In this document: positions 25,098 to 34,397 of the stretch, piece after piece
Numbering within the stretch: the stretch's first letter is position 1
How the letters are laid out: each line of letters starts with the position of its first letter
Assembly (NCBI GenBank): GCA_964430505.1
Contig: CAYSGH010000013.1
Coordinates: forward strand, 5,093-69,092
DNA: 64,000 bases
Reading direction: 5' to 3'
Source: UBA6176 sp032119375
Lineage (GTDB): Bacteria > Verrucomicrobiota > Verrucomicrobiia > Limisphaerales > UBA9464
Notes under the pieces: model-generated
What the model saw: only the letters and a program-made list of their open reading frames with translations
What the model was told of the DNA's origin: nothing
The model's database searches: none
Translations under genes and position numbers: made by a program

Positions 25098-27611
25098 ATG
25101 AAGGACGTGCATGCGAAGCCGGCGACGGGGCAGGTGAGCCTCGCGGGGTATCGTTCCATGCCGGGCGTCCATGACGAGCTGCGCGCGGCCGACGGGTCGC
25201 TGCGGCCGGCGTGGTCGGCGTTGATGCCGCGCCTGCTGGCGCTCGGGGCTCCCGATCTGGTGCGTCGCCGGGACACCGCCCTCCGCCTGCTGCGCGAGCA
25301 CGGCGTCACCTATAACGTCTATGGGTCCGACGACGGGTTGTCGCGCGGATGGATCCTGGACCTGGTGCCGGCCTGCGTGACGGCGCAGGAGTGGGCGGGG
25401 ATCGAGCGCGGCCTGGTGCAACGGGCGCGGTTGATGGACCTGTTGCTGGCGGACCTGTACGGGCGGCAGGTGGCGCTCAAGGAAGGCTGGCTGCCTGCGC
25501 CGCTCGTCCATGCCAGCGGCGGCTACCTGCGCGCGTGCCATGGCCTCCAGCCGCCGGGCGGACGCCACCTGTACCTCCATGCCGTGGACCTGGCGCGCAG
25601 GCCGGACGGAAGCTGGTGCGTGCTGGCGGACCGCACGCAGGCCCCATCGGGGGCCGGGTACGCGCTCGAGAACCGGATCATCGTGTCGCGCGTGTTGCCG
25701 GATGACTTCCGCGAGTGCGGCGTGGCGCGGTTGGCGGGGTTCTTCGGGGCGTTGCGGGACGGGTTGCGCGCGGCGACGCCCCGGCCCGCCGCCACGCCGT
25801 CCGTGGTCGTGCTCACGCCGGGGCCGTACAACGAGACATACTTCGAGCATTCCTACCTGGCGCGGTACCTCGGGTTCCCCTTGGTGGAGGGCGGCGACCT
25901 GACGGTGCGGGACCGGCGGGTGTACCTGAAGACGTTGGAGGGATTGAGGCCCGTGGACGTCATCCTGCGGCGCGTGGACGACACGTTCTGCGACCCCTTG
26001 GAGCTGCGGCCGGACTCGTTCCTGGGCGTGGCCGGGCTCGTGGATGCGGCGCGCGCGGGCCACGTGGTGATGGCGAACGCGCTGGGCGCGGGCGTGGTGG
26101 AGTCGCCGGCGATGCTTCAGTACCTGCCCGGGCTGGCGCGCGGCTGGCTGGGCGAGGACCTGCTGCTGCCGGGCGCCCAGACGTGGTGGGCCGGGACGCC
26201 GGAGGGCCTCCGGGCCGCGCTGGCGTCGCCGGAACGCATGGTGTGGAAGCGGACGTTCGGCGGCGCAGCCGACCCGGTGTTCGGGGAGGAACAGGACCGG
26301 GTGGACCGGGACCGGTTCGTGGCGCGGGTGAAGGCGTCGCCAACCGAGCATGTGGCGCAGGAGCGCGTGGAGCTTTCCACCACGCCGCTGTGGACGGGGG
26401 AGCGCTGGGAGCCGCGCCCGATGGTGTTGCGGGCCTACATCGCGGCGGATGGCCAGGGCGGCCACGTGGTGATGCCGGGCGGGCTGGCGCGGTTCTCGCC
26501 GTCGCCGGACTCGCCGGTGGTGTCGTCGCAGCGGGGCGGCGGCGCGAAGGACACGTGGGTGTTGGCGGAGGGCCCGGTGGAGCCCGTGACGTTGCTGCGG
26601 CCCGGCGGGCAGGTGGTGCGGCTGGAACGGGCCCCGGCGGACGTGCCGAGCCGGGTGGCGGACAACCTGTTTTGGCTGGGGCGATACGCGGAGCGGCTGG
26701 AGCACCATGCGCGGCTGCTGCGGGCCACGTTCCACCGGTTGGGCGGGGAGAGCACGCCGGACGCCCAGGCGGAGCTGGCGGGGTTGGTGCAGGCGTGGGT
26801 TTCCTTGGGGCACTTCCCGGACCGCTTTGGACGCGAGGCGGGCGAGGCGGAGCTGGCGGAGGGCCTGATGGCGTTGGTGACGTCCGCGCAGCGGCCCGGG
26901 AGCGTGCGCGAGATCCTGGGCAGGCTCCGGTACATCACGTCGGGCGTCCGCGACCGCCTGTCGAACGACACGTGGCGCATCTTCCAGCGGTTGCAGGGGA
27001 ACGGCCGGGCGGGGTCGGGCGCGACGCGGGCGGAGGACGTGCCGGCGCTGTTGAACACGCTGGTGATGGACCTGGCGGCGTTCAGCGGGATGGAACTGGA
27101 GAACATGACGCGCGGCCATGCGTGGCGGTTCCTGGAGGTGGGGCGGCGGCTGGAGCGAGGCATGAACCTCCTGGACCTCACGCGCGCCGTCGTGCGCACC
27201 GGCGGGCATGGCCCCGCCACGTTGGTGCCGTTGCTGGAGGTCGCGGACTCCGTGATGACGTACCGCCGTCGCTACTTCGAGCAGGTGCACCTGGCGACGG
27301 TGCTGGACCTGTTGCTGGCGGACGAAAGCAACCCGCGGGCGTTGGCGTTCCAGCTTGAAACGTTGGCGGAACACCTGGAGTTCCTGCCGCGGGACCGTTG
27401 GACGAGCGGCGAGCCGGCCGAGCAACGGGCGTTGTTCCAGGTGGTGGAGGCGCTTCAGGCCGCAGACCTGGGGGAGCTCGGGGCGCGGGCAGAGACGGGC
27501 GACGCGGAGGACCTGGACGCGTTGATCGTGAGGTTGGCCGCCGGGCTTCGGTCCATCTCGGACCACCTCACGCTCCGGTACTTCAGCCATGCCGTGGTGC
27601 GCACCAGCTAG
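25098..27611 (+). CDS. Fused circularly permuted ATP-grasp/alpha-E domain protein
   Basis: The protein is 837 aa. The first part (about 1-470) is a circularly permuted ATP-grasp type 2 domain (REHGVTYNVYGSDDGLSRGW, PGPYNETYFEHSYLARYLGF, VDVILRRVDDTFCDPLELR, MVWKRTFGGAADPVFGEEQ). The second (about 515-830), starting VPSRVADNLFWLGRYAERLE, is an alpha-E (DUF403) helical domain. In many bacteria these are two adjacent genes; here they are one chain. ATP-grasp folds form amide bonds with ATP, so the protein is predicted to make a peptide handled by the neighbouring transglutaminase. ATG 25098 is preferred over GTG 25092. Confidence 0.88.
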   Translation: MKDVHAKPATGQVSLAGYRSMPGVHDELRAADGSLRPAWSALMPRLLALGAPDLVRRRDTALRLLREHGVTYNVYGSDDGLSRGWILDLVPACVTAQEWAGIERGLVQRARLMDLLLADLYGRQVALKEGWLPAPLVHASGGYLRACHGLQPPGGRHLYLHAVDLARRPDGSWCVLADRTQAPSGAGYALENRIIVSRVLPDDFRECGVARLAGFFGALRDGLRAATPRPAATPSVVVLTPGPYNETYFEHSYLARYLGFPLVEGGDLTVRDRRVYLKTLEGLRPVDVILRRVDDTFCDPLELRPDSFLGVAGLVDAARAGHVVMANALGAGVVESPAMLQYLPGLARGWLGEDLLLPGAQTWWAGTPEGLRAALASPERMVWKRTFGGAADPVFGEEQDRVDRDRFVARVKASPTEHVAQERVELSTTPLWTGERWEPRPMVLRAYIAADGQGGHVVMPGGLARFSPSPDSPVVSSQRGGGAKDTWVLAEGPVEPVTLLRPGGQVVRLERAPADVPSRVADNLFWLGRYAERLEHHARLLRATFHRLGGESTPDAQAELAGLVQAWVSLGHFPDRFGREAGEAELAEGLMALVTSAQRPGSVREILGRLRYITSGVRDRLSNDTWRIFQRLQGNGRAGSGATRAEDVPALLNTLVMDLAAFSGMELENMTRGHAWRFLEVGRRLERGMNLLDLTRAVVRTGGHGPATLVPLLEVADSVMTYRRRYFEQVHLATVLDLLLADESNPRALAFQLETLAEHLEFLPRDRWTSGEPAEQRALFQVVEALQAADLGELGARAETGDAEDLDALIVRLAAGLRSISDHLTLRYFSHAVVRTS

Positions 27612-27622
27612 GGGTTTCCGCG

Positions 27623-28555
27623 ATGCACACCTACCGGATCACGCACGTCACGACGTACCATTACGAGGCCGAGGTCTCGGTGTCGCACCACCTGCTGCAC
27701 TTGCAGCCGCGGACGTTGCCGCGCCAGCGGGTGCGCGGCTTTGACGTGGTGGTGCAACCCGTCCCGTCCACGCGCGCGCCACGCATCGACGCGTTTGGAA
27801 ACCACTCCGAGGTCGTCACGATCGAGGGTGCGCACCGGCACATGGAGATCGTCATGGGCTGCCTCGTCGAGGTGGACCCGGCTCCCGCGGCTGAGGGCGT
27901 CGAGACCCCGTCCTGGGAGGAGGTGGCCCGGGCGTGCTCGGCGGAGGGATGGTCCGATGCCGTGGAGGCGGGGGAGTTTCGATTCGACTCGCCGCAGGTG
28001 CGGCGCGGGCCGGCCTGCGTGGCGTTCGCAAGGCATTCGTTCCCGGCGGGAAGGCGTTGGCTCGACGGCGTCCGGGACCTGTGCCGTCGCATCCACGGGG
28101 AGTTCGAGTTCGACCCGCGTGCCACGACGGTGTCCACGCCGGTGGAGCAGGTGTTGTCGGGGCGGCGGGGCGTGTGCCAGGACTTCGCCCATGTGATGTT
28201 GGGCTGCCTGCGGAGCCTGGGCCTGCCGGCCCGCTACGTCTCGGGCTACATCGAGACGGTGCCGCCGCCGGGCCAGGCGCGGTTGGTGGGCGCGGATGCC
28301 ACCCACGCGTGGGTCTCCGCCTATTGCCCGGGGCTGGGCTGGATCGACCTGGACCCGACCAACGGCCTGTTGCCCTCGGACCGGCACGTCACGGTGGCGT
28401 GGGGCCGGGACTTTTCGGACGTGAGCCCGGTGCGTGGCGTGCTGGTGGGAAGCGGGAACCACGTGTTGCGGGTGTCGGTGGACGTGGAGCCCGTGGCGGA
28501 GGAGGTGGGAACGGGGACGGACGGGGGGACGGCGCCGGAGACGAGCGAGGCGTGA
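27623..28555 (+). CDS. Small transglutaminase-like protein
   Basis: This 310-aa protein has an N-terminal transglutaminase N-domain (MHTYRITHVTTYHYEAEVSV) and a core with Cys185 (GVCQDFAH), His228 (DATHAWVSAYCPGLGWIDLD) and Asp244, a complete catalytic triad. It starts 11 nt after the ATP-grasp/alpha-E gene, so both are co-transcribed. It belongs to the same predicted peptide-synthesis system as the 1126-aa transglutaminase-DUF2126 protein at 10442-13822. Whether it works as a protease or crosslinker is unknown. The tail after about residue 285 is low-complexity Gly/Thr/Glu. Confidence 0.9.
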   Translation: MHTYRITHVTTYHYEAEVSVSHHLLHLQPRTLPRQRVRGFDVVVQPVPSTRAPRIDAFGNHSEVVTIEGAHRHMEIVMGCLVEVDPAPAAEGVETPSWEEVARACSAEGWSDAVEAGEFRFDSPQVRRGPACVAFARHSFPAGRRWLDGVRDLCRRIHGEFEFDPRATTVSTPVEQVLSGRRGVCQDFAHVMLGCLRSLGLPARYVSGYIETVPPPGQARLVGADATHAWVSAYCPGLGWIDLDPTNGLLPSDRHVTVAWGRDFSDVSPVRGVLVGSGNHVLRVSVDVEPVAEEVGTGTDGGTAPETSEA

Positions 28556-28600
28556 GGCGGCGAGCGGGAGGCGCGGCCTCGATGCCATGCAGGAAGTGGG

Positions 28601-29545
28601 TCAGGCGGCGGGGCCGCCGGGCTTGCCGCCGCCGACGAGGTGGAGGACGGCCATGCGGACGGCGAGGCCGTTGGTGACCTGCTCGAGGATCACGGAGCGG
28701 CCGGAGTCGGCGAGCTCGCTTTCGATTTCGACGCCCCGGTTGATGGGGCCCGGGTGCATGATGAGCGCCTCCGGATGGAGCAGGGCCATGCGGGCGGACG
28801 TCAGGCCGAACAAGGACGCATACTCGCCCGTGGAGGGGAACATGGTCTTGCGTTGCCGCTCGTGCTGGATGCGGAGGAGGTTGACGACGTCGGCCCCGCG
28901 CAGGGCGTCCTCGACGTTCCAGGTGACGCGGCAGCCGAGGCTTTCGAAGGCCTTGGGGACGAGCGTGGGCGGGCCGCAGAGGGTGACGTCGGCACCCAGC
29001 TTGCGGAGGGCCCAGATGTTGGAACGCGCGACGCGGCTGTAGAGGATGTCGCCGAGGATGGTGACCTTGAGGCCGGCGACGCGGCCCTTGCGTTGCCAGA
29101 CGGTGAAGGTGTCCAGCAGGCCCTGGGTGGGGTGCTCGTGCGCGCCGTCGCCGGCGTTGATCACGTGGGCCTTGGCGAAGCGGGCGAGGAAGTGCGGGGC
29201 GCCGCTCGCGCCGTGGCGCAGGATGATGAAGTCGGCGTTGAGGGCCTCGAGGTTGCGGACCGTGTCCTTGAGGGTCTCGCCCTTGCGCAGCGAGGAGGCC
29301 TCGGCGGAGAAGTTGATGACGTCGGCGCTCATGCGGAGCGCGGCGAGCTCGAAGCTGATGCGGGTGCGGGTGCTGGGCTCGACGAACAGGTTGATGACGG
29401 TCTTGCCGGCGAGCCCGGTCTCCTTCTTGACCTCGCGTTCGCCGACGGAGCGGAAGGCGCGTGCCGTCTCGAGCACGGCCCAGATTTCGTCGGTCCCGAG
29501 GGATTGAAGGTCGAGCAGGTGCCGGTGGTTCCAGGAGGTCATCAT
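28601..29545 (-). CDS. pyrB: Aspartate carbamoyltransferase catalytic subunit
   Basis: The protein is 314 aa. It condenses carbamoyl phosphate and aspartate to carbamoyl aspartate in pyrimidine synthesis. Family motifs: FVEPSTRTRISFELAALRM (carbamoyl-phosphate site), SSLRKGETLKDTVRNLEA, DGAHEHPTQGLLDTFTV, GDILYSRVARSN, and HPGPINRGVEIE. Length is normal for the free catalytic subunit, and no pyrI or pyrC follows. A small conserved gene begins 240 nt upstream on the same strand. No PyrR leader-type attenuator was seen. Confidence 0.96.
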   Translation of the reverse strand: MMTSWNHRHLLDLQSLGTDEIWAVLETARAFRSVGEREVKKETGLAGKTVINLFVEPSTRTRISFELAALRMSADVINFSAEASSLRKGETLKDTVRNLEALNADFIILRHGASGAPHFLARFAKAHVINAGDGAHEHPTQGLLDTFTVWQRKGRVAGLKVTILGDILYSRVARSNIWALRKLGADVTLCGPPTLVPKAFESLGCRVTWNVEDALRGADVVNLLRIQHERQRKTMFPSTGEYASLFGLTSARMALLHPEALIMHPGPINRGVEIESELADSGRSVILEQVTNGLAVRMAVLHLVGGGKPGGPAA

Positions 29546-29566
29546 GGGGAGGGAGGGCAGGTCACG

Positions 29567-29785
29567 TCATGCCGCGACCGCGTGCCGGGCGCGGCGCCAT
29601 CCGGAGCGATGGTGGGTGACCCAGTCGATCAAGGCGGCGTCGAAGCCGATGTCATAACCGACCTTTTCCGAGAGCAGCCACTTGTGGCGGAGGATCTCCT
29701 CCCGTTCCGCGAGATACTCCTGGTAAAGCGTTGAGCAGCGCGCCCATGAGCGTGTGCTCGCCTTCGCTTCTCCTTCGTTTCCCAT
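29567..29785 (-). CDS. Small conserved protein resembling the end of DUF4032
   Basis: This 72-aa protein contains YLAEREEILRHKWLLSEKVG and YDIGFDAALIDWVTHHRSGW, which resembles the C-terminal helix pair of DUF4032 proteins (REEI..HKW.LSE..G.DIG..AA) but without the kinase-like part. Small stand-alone versions of this segment are remembered from related genomes; no function is known. It lies 21 nt upstream of pyrB on the same strand and 78 nt after the hybrid histidine kinase gene, so it may be cotranscribed with either. Confidence 0.6.
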   Translation of the reverse strand: MGNEGEAKASTRSWARCSTLYQEYLAEREEILRHKWLLSEKVGYDIGFDAALIDWVTHHRSGWRRARHAVAA

Positions 29786-29863
29786 GCGTCAGCCTTTCCG
29801 GGGTCACCGTATCGGCGCGCGTCCTCGACTCAACCAGCAAGTTCCAACCCGGCAACTTCGGCG

Positions 29864-32800
29864 TCACGCTTGCGTGGAGGAACGGAAGGTCGCGGTGGCC
29901 TCCTCGAAGGCCGCCGCCGCCGCCGCCAGCAGGGGGAGGTCGGCGTCCACGCGCGTCCAGTCGGGGCCCTTGGCGGCCGCCTCGATGCGCGCCAGGAGGG
30001 CCGCGAGGCGCCGGGCACCGAGGTTTCCGGCGCTTCCCTTCAATGCATGGGCCAGCGCGGCGAGGCCCTTGGCGTCCCGTGCCGCCGCCGCCGCCGCGAG
30101 CCCGGGCGAGCGCGCCGCCCAGTCCGCCTGGAACAAGCCGAGCAACTCGCCCAGCGCCGCCGGGTCGTCCGGCACTTCCAACGCCCGGAGCGTCGCCTCG
30201 TCCAGGGCGGGGATGGCACCCGTGCCAGGGTCCGCCACCGCTGCCGGATGCGAAGGCGCGGCAACGCCATGGGACTCCGCGCGGGCGGGCGCGGGGCCGA
30301 GCGCCGTTTGCCGGAACGCCAGCCCACGCCGCAGCGCCGCCTCCAGCGCCCCCAGCTCCATCGGCTTCGTCAGGAAGTCGTCCATGCCCGACGCGAGGCA
30401 TCGTTCGCGGTCCCCGACCATGGCGTTGGCCGTCAGGGCAATGATGAAGTGCGGGACGCGCCGGCCGTAGGCGCCGTCGGCCTCCTCCAGCCGCACGTGG
30501 TGCGTCGTCTCGTACCCGTCCAGCTCGGGCATCTGGCAATCCATGAGGATCACGTCGAAGGGCTCGCGCGACGCCATGGACAGGACCTGCCGGCCATCGG
30601 CGGCGACCGACGCCGTCGCGCCGAGCTTGCGCAGCATCGAGAGGGCGACGCGTTGGTTCACGATGTTGTCCTCCGCCAGCAGGATGCGAAGGCCGGCGAT
30701 GCCGTCCCGGCCGTTGCCCGGGGCGGAGGCGGGAGCCGACGACCGGCGCTCCGTCATTTCCTCGCCGCGCGCGACGACGCGCAGCGTCTCCAGCAACCGG
30801 GCCCGCTTCACGGGCTTCACGACGTGCGCGGCCACGCCCACGGTCCGGAGCAACCCCACGTCCAGCCGCTGGCCCAGCGGCGTGGCCAGCACGAGCCGCG
30901 CCCGCTCCAGCCCGGGCGACCCATGCACCTCGTGCGCCAGCGTCAGCGCGTCCATGTCCGGCAACTGCAGGTCCAGCACCGCCAGGTCCAACGCCCGGCC
31001 CGTGGCCGCCGCCGCCCGCATCCGGTCCAGGCCCTCGGCCGCCGTCGATGCGAACTCCGGGACGAACTCCGTCCCCGCCAGCTCGTGCGCGTACACGTCG
31101 CGGGTCCTGGGATGGTCCTCGACCACGAGCACCCGGACCGGCGGCCCCTCGGGCGTGCCCGGCAGGGCGGCGACGCCCTCGCCCATGGGCAAGGTGAACC
31201 AGAACGTCGAGCCCCTGCCGGGCTCGCTTCGGACGCCCATCTCCCCGCCCATGGCGCGCACGAGGCCCCGGCTGATGGACAGGCCGAGGCCCGTGCCGCC
31301 GAAGCGCCGCGTCGTCGATCCATCCGCCTGCACGAACGGCTCGAAGATCCGGCCCTGGGCCTCCGGCGCGATGCCCACGCCCGTGTCCGACACCTCGAAG
31401 CGGGCAACGCAGGGCCCGCCGTTGGAGGGCTCGACCTCCACGCGCAGCCACACCTCGCCGCGCTGGGTGAACTTCACGGCGTTGTTGAGCAGGTTGGTGA
31501 GCACCTGCCGCGTCCGTCCGGCGTCGCCGTGCACCGCGGGCGGCAGCCGATGGTCGATCCACACGGTGAACTCCAGTTGCTTGCCAAAGGCGCGCTCCGC
31601 CATCAGCTCGGCGGTGTCCTCCACCAGCTCCCGCACGTCGAAGGGCCGGGCCTCGAACTCCATCCGCCCGCTCTCGATCTTCGAGAAGTCCAGGATGTCG
31701 TTCAGGATCGTCAGCAGGCCGTCCGCGCACGAGCGCAGCGTGTCCAGGTGGTCCCGTTGCTCCGGCGTCAGGGGCGTGTCCAGCAACAGCCGCGTCATCC
31801 CCACGATCCCGTTCATGGGCGTCCGGATCTCGTGGGACGTGTTCGCGAGGAACTGCGCCTTGGCCCGGGAACTCTCCACGGCGGCGTCGCGGGCCATCTC
31901 CAGCTCGTGCTCCGCCCGCTTGCGCGCCGTGATGTCCTCGACCGTGCCCTCGTAGTACATCAACGCGCCGTCCTTGCCCCGGACCGCCCGCGCGTTCTCC
32001 GCGATCCAGATCACCGACCCGTCCTTGCGAAACACCTGGCTCTCGAAGCCCTCGATCCGGTCGTGCTCCTGCAACAGCCGCTGGAACTCCTCCCGCCGGC
32101 TCCGGTCCACGTAGAGCTGCTCCCCGATGTTCGTCCGCGCCGCCGTCAGCTCCTCCACCGTCGCGAACCCGTAGATGCGGGCGAGCGCCCGGTTCGCGGA
32201 CAGGTAATGGCCGTCGGGCGTCGTCTGGAAGATCCCGTCCACCGCGTTCTCGACGATGTCGCGGTACTTGGCCTCCGCGCGCTCGAGCTTCTCCTGCGCC
32301 AGCTTGAGGTCCGTGATGTCGCGCGACACCCCAAAGGTCCCCACCACGGCCCCGCGCGGGTCGCGCAACGGCAGCTTGCTGGTCAACACCCACGTCACCC
32401 GCCCGTCCGGCCACACCTCGCGCTCCGTCTTCTCGTAGATTCCTTGCCCCGTCGCCATCACGTGCCGCTCGTCCGCCAACGCCCGCTCCGCGTGCTCCCT
32501 CGCGAACACGTCGGCGTCCGTCTTGCCCACCAGCCGCTGCGGATTCTCCTCCCCCGCCTTCCGCGCAAACGCCCGGCTCGCCCGCACGATCCGGCTCTCC
32601 GCGTCCTTGAAGTAGATCGAGTCCGGCGCGTGCTCGAGCAACGCCTGCAACAGGTCCCGCTCGTGCGCGAGGTCCTCCTGCGCCCGCCGCTCCGCCGTGA
32701 CGTCCCAGAAAATCCCCTGGATCCCGATGCACGCCCCGTTGCGGTCCAGCAACGGCGTCTTCACCACGTGCACGAACTGGCGGTCGCCATCCGCCGACAG

Positions 32801-33508
32801 GTGTTCCTCCGTCGCCTCCAGCGCCATCCCCGTCTCCAGCACGCGCCGGTCGTCCGCCTGGTACTTCAACGCCAGGTCGCGCCGGAACAACTCGAAGTCC
32901 GTCTGCCCCAGCACCTCCTCGCGGCGCTTCTGCACCGCCCGGCAAAACCGCTCGTTCACGAACGTGAACCTCCCGTTCAGGTCCTTCCGGAAGATCTTCT
33001 GCGGCAGGCTCTCCACCAACGCCTCGAAGAACACCTCGCTCTCCTGCAGCAACTGCTCCGCCTGCCGATGCCGCGCGTGCGTGTCCGCCAGCGACGTCGC
33101 ATGCCGCCTCAGCTCCAGGTGCAGCACCACCTCGTGCGCCACCGTCTGCAACGCCGCCCGTTGCCGCACCGTCGGCCGCCGCGGGATCCGGTCCAGCACC
33201 AGCAACACCCCCGCCCGGCCGCCCGAGGGCAGGTCCACCGGCGTGGACAACGCCCAGCGAAACGACGCCCCTTGCAGCTCCGACGTCTCGCGCACCTCGA
33301 TCGTGCCCCCCTCGGCCAGCGCCCGCCGCGCCAGCTCCTCCACCAACGTCGCCTCGTCCAGCCGAAGCCCGCTCTGGCCCTCCACCCTCAGGCCCGCGCC
33401 GTCCATCAAGACCACCGCCGTCGCCGCCACCTGCGCCACCTGCGCCGCCATGTTCGCCAGGTCGTCCAGCGGCCCGCCCATGCCCAACGACTGCCCATCG
33501 ACGCCCAT
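29864..33508 (-). CDS. Hybrid histidine kinase: GAF, three PAS, HisKA, HATPase, two receivers, HPt
   Basis: The protein is 1214 aa with no membrane segment, so it is probably a cytoplasmic sensor. Domains: GAF-like (about 20-145), PAS/PAC around 170-290, 300-420 and 435-550, the phosphoaccepting His559 in NTSHEIRTPMNGIVGM, an ATPase with LLNNAVKFT, VSDTGVGI and GGTGLGLSISRG, receiver 1 with Asp846 (LAVLDLQLPD), receiver 2 with Asp990 (VILMDCQMPELDG), and an HPt domain with His1154 (LAHALKGSAGN). This is the complete BarA/ArcB-type relay in one chain. The output regulator is not nearby. The start at 33508 has GGGAG about nine bases upstream; Met at 33481 is an alternative. Confidence 0.88.
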   Translation of the reverse strand: MGVDGQSLGMGGPLDDLANMAAQVAQVAATAVVLMDGAGLRVEGQSGLRLDEATLVEELARRALAEGGTIEVRETSELQGASFRWALSTPVDLPSGGRAGVLLVLDRIPRRPTVRQRAALQTVAHEVVLHLELRRHATSLADTHARHRQAEQLLQESEVFFEALVESLPQKIFRKDLNGRFTFVNERFCRAVQKRREEVLGQTDFELFRRDLALKYQADDRRVLETGMALEATEEHLSADGDRQFVHVVKTPLLDRNGACIGIQGIFWDVTAERRAQEDLAHERDLLQALLEHAPDSIYFKDAESRIVRASRAFARKAGEENPQRLVGKTDADVFAREHAERALADERHVMATGQGIYEKTEREVWPDGRVTWVLTSKLPLRDPRGAVVGTFGVSRDITDLKLAQEKLERAEAKYRDIVENAVDGIFQTTPDGHYLSANRALARIYGFATVEELTAARTNIGEQLYVDRSRREEFQRLLQEHDRIEGFESQVFRKDGSVIWIAENARAVRGKDGALMYYEGTVEDITARKRAEHELEMARDAAVESSRAKAQFLANTSHEIRTPMNGIVGMTRLLLDTPLTPEQRDHLDTLRSCADGLLTILNDILDFSKIESGRMEFEARPFDVRELVEDTAELMAERAFGKQLEFTVWIDHRLPPAVHGDAGRTRQVLTNLLNNAVKFTQRGEVWLRVEVEPSNGGPCVARFEVSDTGVGIAPEAQGRIFEPFVQADGSTTRRFGGTGLGLSISRGLVRAMGGEMGVRSEPGRGSTFWFTLPMGEGVAALPGTPEGPPVRVLVVEDHPRTRDVYAHELAGTEFVPEFASTAAEGLDRMRAAAATGRALDLAVLDLQLPDMDALTLAHEVHGSPGLERARLVLATPLGQRLDVGLLRTVGVAAHVVKPVKRARLLETLRVVARGEEMTERRSSAPASAPGNGRDGIAGLRILLAEDNIVNQRVALSMLRKLGATASVAADGRQVLSMASREPFDVILMDCQMPELDGYETTHHVRLEEADGAYGRRVPHFIIALTANAMVGDRERCLASGMDDFLTKPMELGALEAALRRGLAFRQTALGPAPARAESHGVAAPSHPAAVADPGTGAIPALDEATLRALEVPDDPAALGELLGLFQADWAARSPGLAAAAAARDAKGLAALAHALKGSAGNLGARRLAALLARIEAAAKGPDWTRVDADLPLLAAAAAAFEEATATFRSSTQA

Positions 33509-33737
33509 GCCGGCACTCTCCCGCCCGGGATTCCCCCCTGTCACGCCGGTTTTGAAACGGCCGCACAACGCGTCCGTCGCGCGACACCCAACCCCTTTTC
33601 GCCTCAGCCAACGCCCCGGGTTCGCCCACCCGCGACCCATCGGCGGCTCCGCCCCCGTCGAATCGGGACGTGGGAATCCGCACGCCGCGCGCCGTGCTTG
33701 AACCCATGGCCCGCCCGGCGGCACGGTGCATCGCGTC

Positions 33738-34331
33738 ATGATCCCCGATTCCTTGGGACCCCTCCCCGCCTCCACGGAGGTCCATGTCTTCGTGCCCGCC
33801 ACCCAACAGCAGCAAGGCCCCTTCGCGCCCGACATCGTCGTGGAGATGGCCCGATCCGGCTCCATCCCGCCCGACGCCTCCGTGTGGCATGCCGAGGCCA
33901 CCGAGTGGTATCCGTTGTCCCGCTTCCTGGCCCGGCAAGGGCCAACCCCCGCCACGGCCCCGGCCAACGCCGCACCGGTCCGCCCCATGCGGGAAGCGGG
34001 CTCCTACGAGGGTCCAACCCCGGCCGCCTGCGTGGTGCGCGGCATCGCGGCCGGGTTCGCCACCGCACTGGCCGGGGGCGGGGCCTGGGTCGCCGTCAGC
34101 ATCGCCGTCGGGATCCGCATCCCCTACGTCGGCCTGCTCGTGGGCTGGCTCGTCGGCCTTGCCACGGCCAAGGCCAGCCGGGACGAGTCCTCCCTCCTCC
34201 TGCCCGTCTCGGCCGTGGTCTTCACCCTCCTGGCCCACGCCTACTTCATCCCCGTTTTCCTCGTCAGCCCCTGGTTCTGGCTGAGCCTCGCCTTCGCCTG
34301 CTTCAACGCATGGAAGGCCGCCGCCAACTGA
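33738..34331 (+). CDS. GYF_2-domain membrane protein
   Basis: The protein is 197 aa. The first 65 residues form a GYF_2 domain (VFVPATQQQQGPFAPDIVVE, then MARSGSIPPDASVWHAEATEWYPLSRF), a small module that binds Pro-rich peptides or serves as a membrane-protein adaptor. Three or four hydrophobic helices follow (about 100-195). Such proteins are common in Bacteroidota and Verrucomicrobia but lack a defined role. It is divergent from the hybrid kinase with a 229-bp spacer. Confidence 0.75.
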   Translation: MIPDSLGPLPASTEVHVFVPATQQQQGPFAPDIVVEMARSGSIPPDASVWHAEATEWYPLSRFLARQGPTPATAPANAAPVRPMREAGSYEGPTPAACVVRGIAAGFATALAGGGAWVAVSIAVGIRIPYVGLLVGWLVGLATAKASRDESSLLLPVSAVVFTLLAHAYFIPVFLVSPWFWLSLAFACFNAWKAAAN

Positions 34332-34397
34332 CCCGCCCCCACGCCGTGACCCGGCCTCGACGACGTCCGGCGGGTGCGCCCGCGTCGTCCCGAGGGT

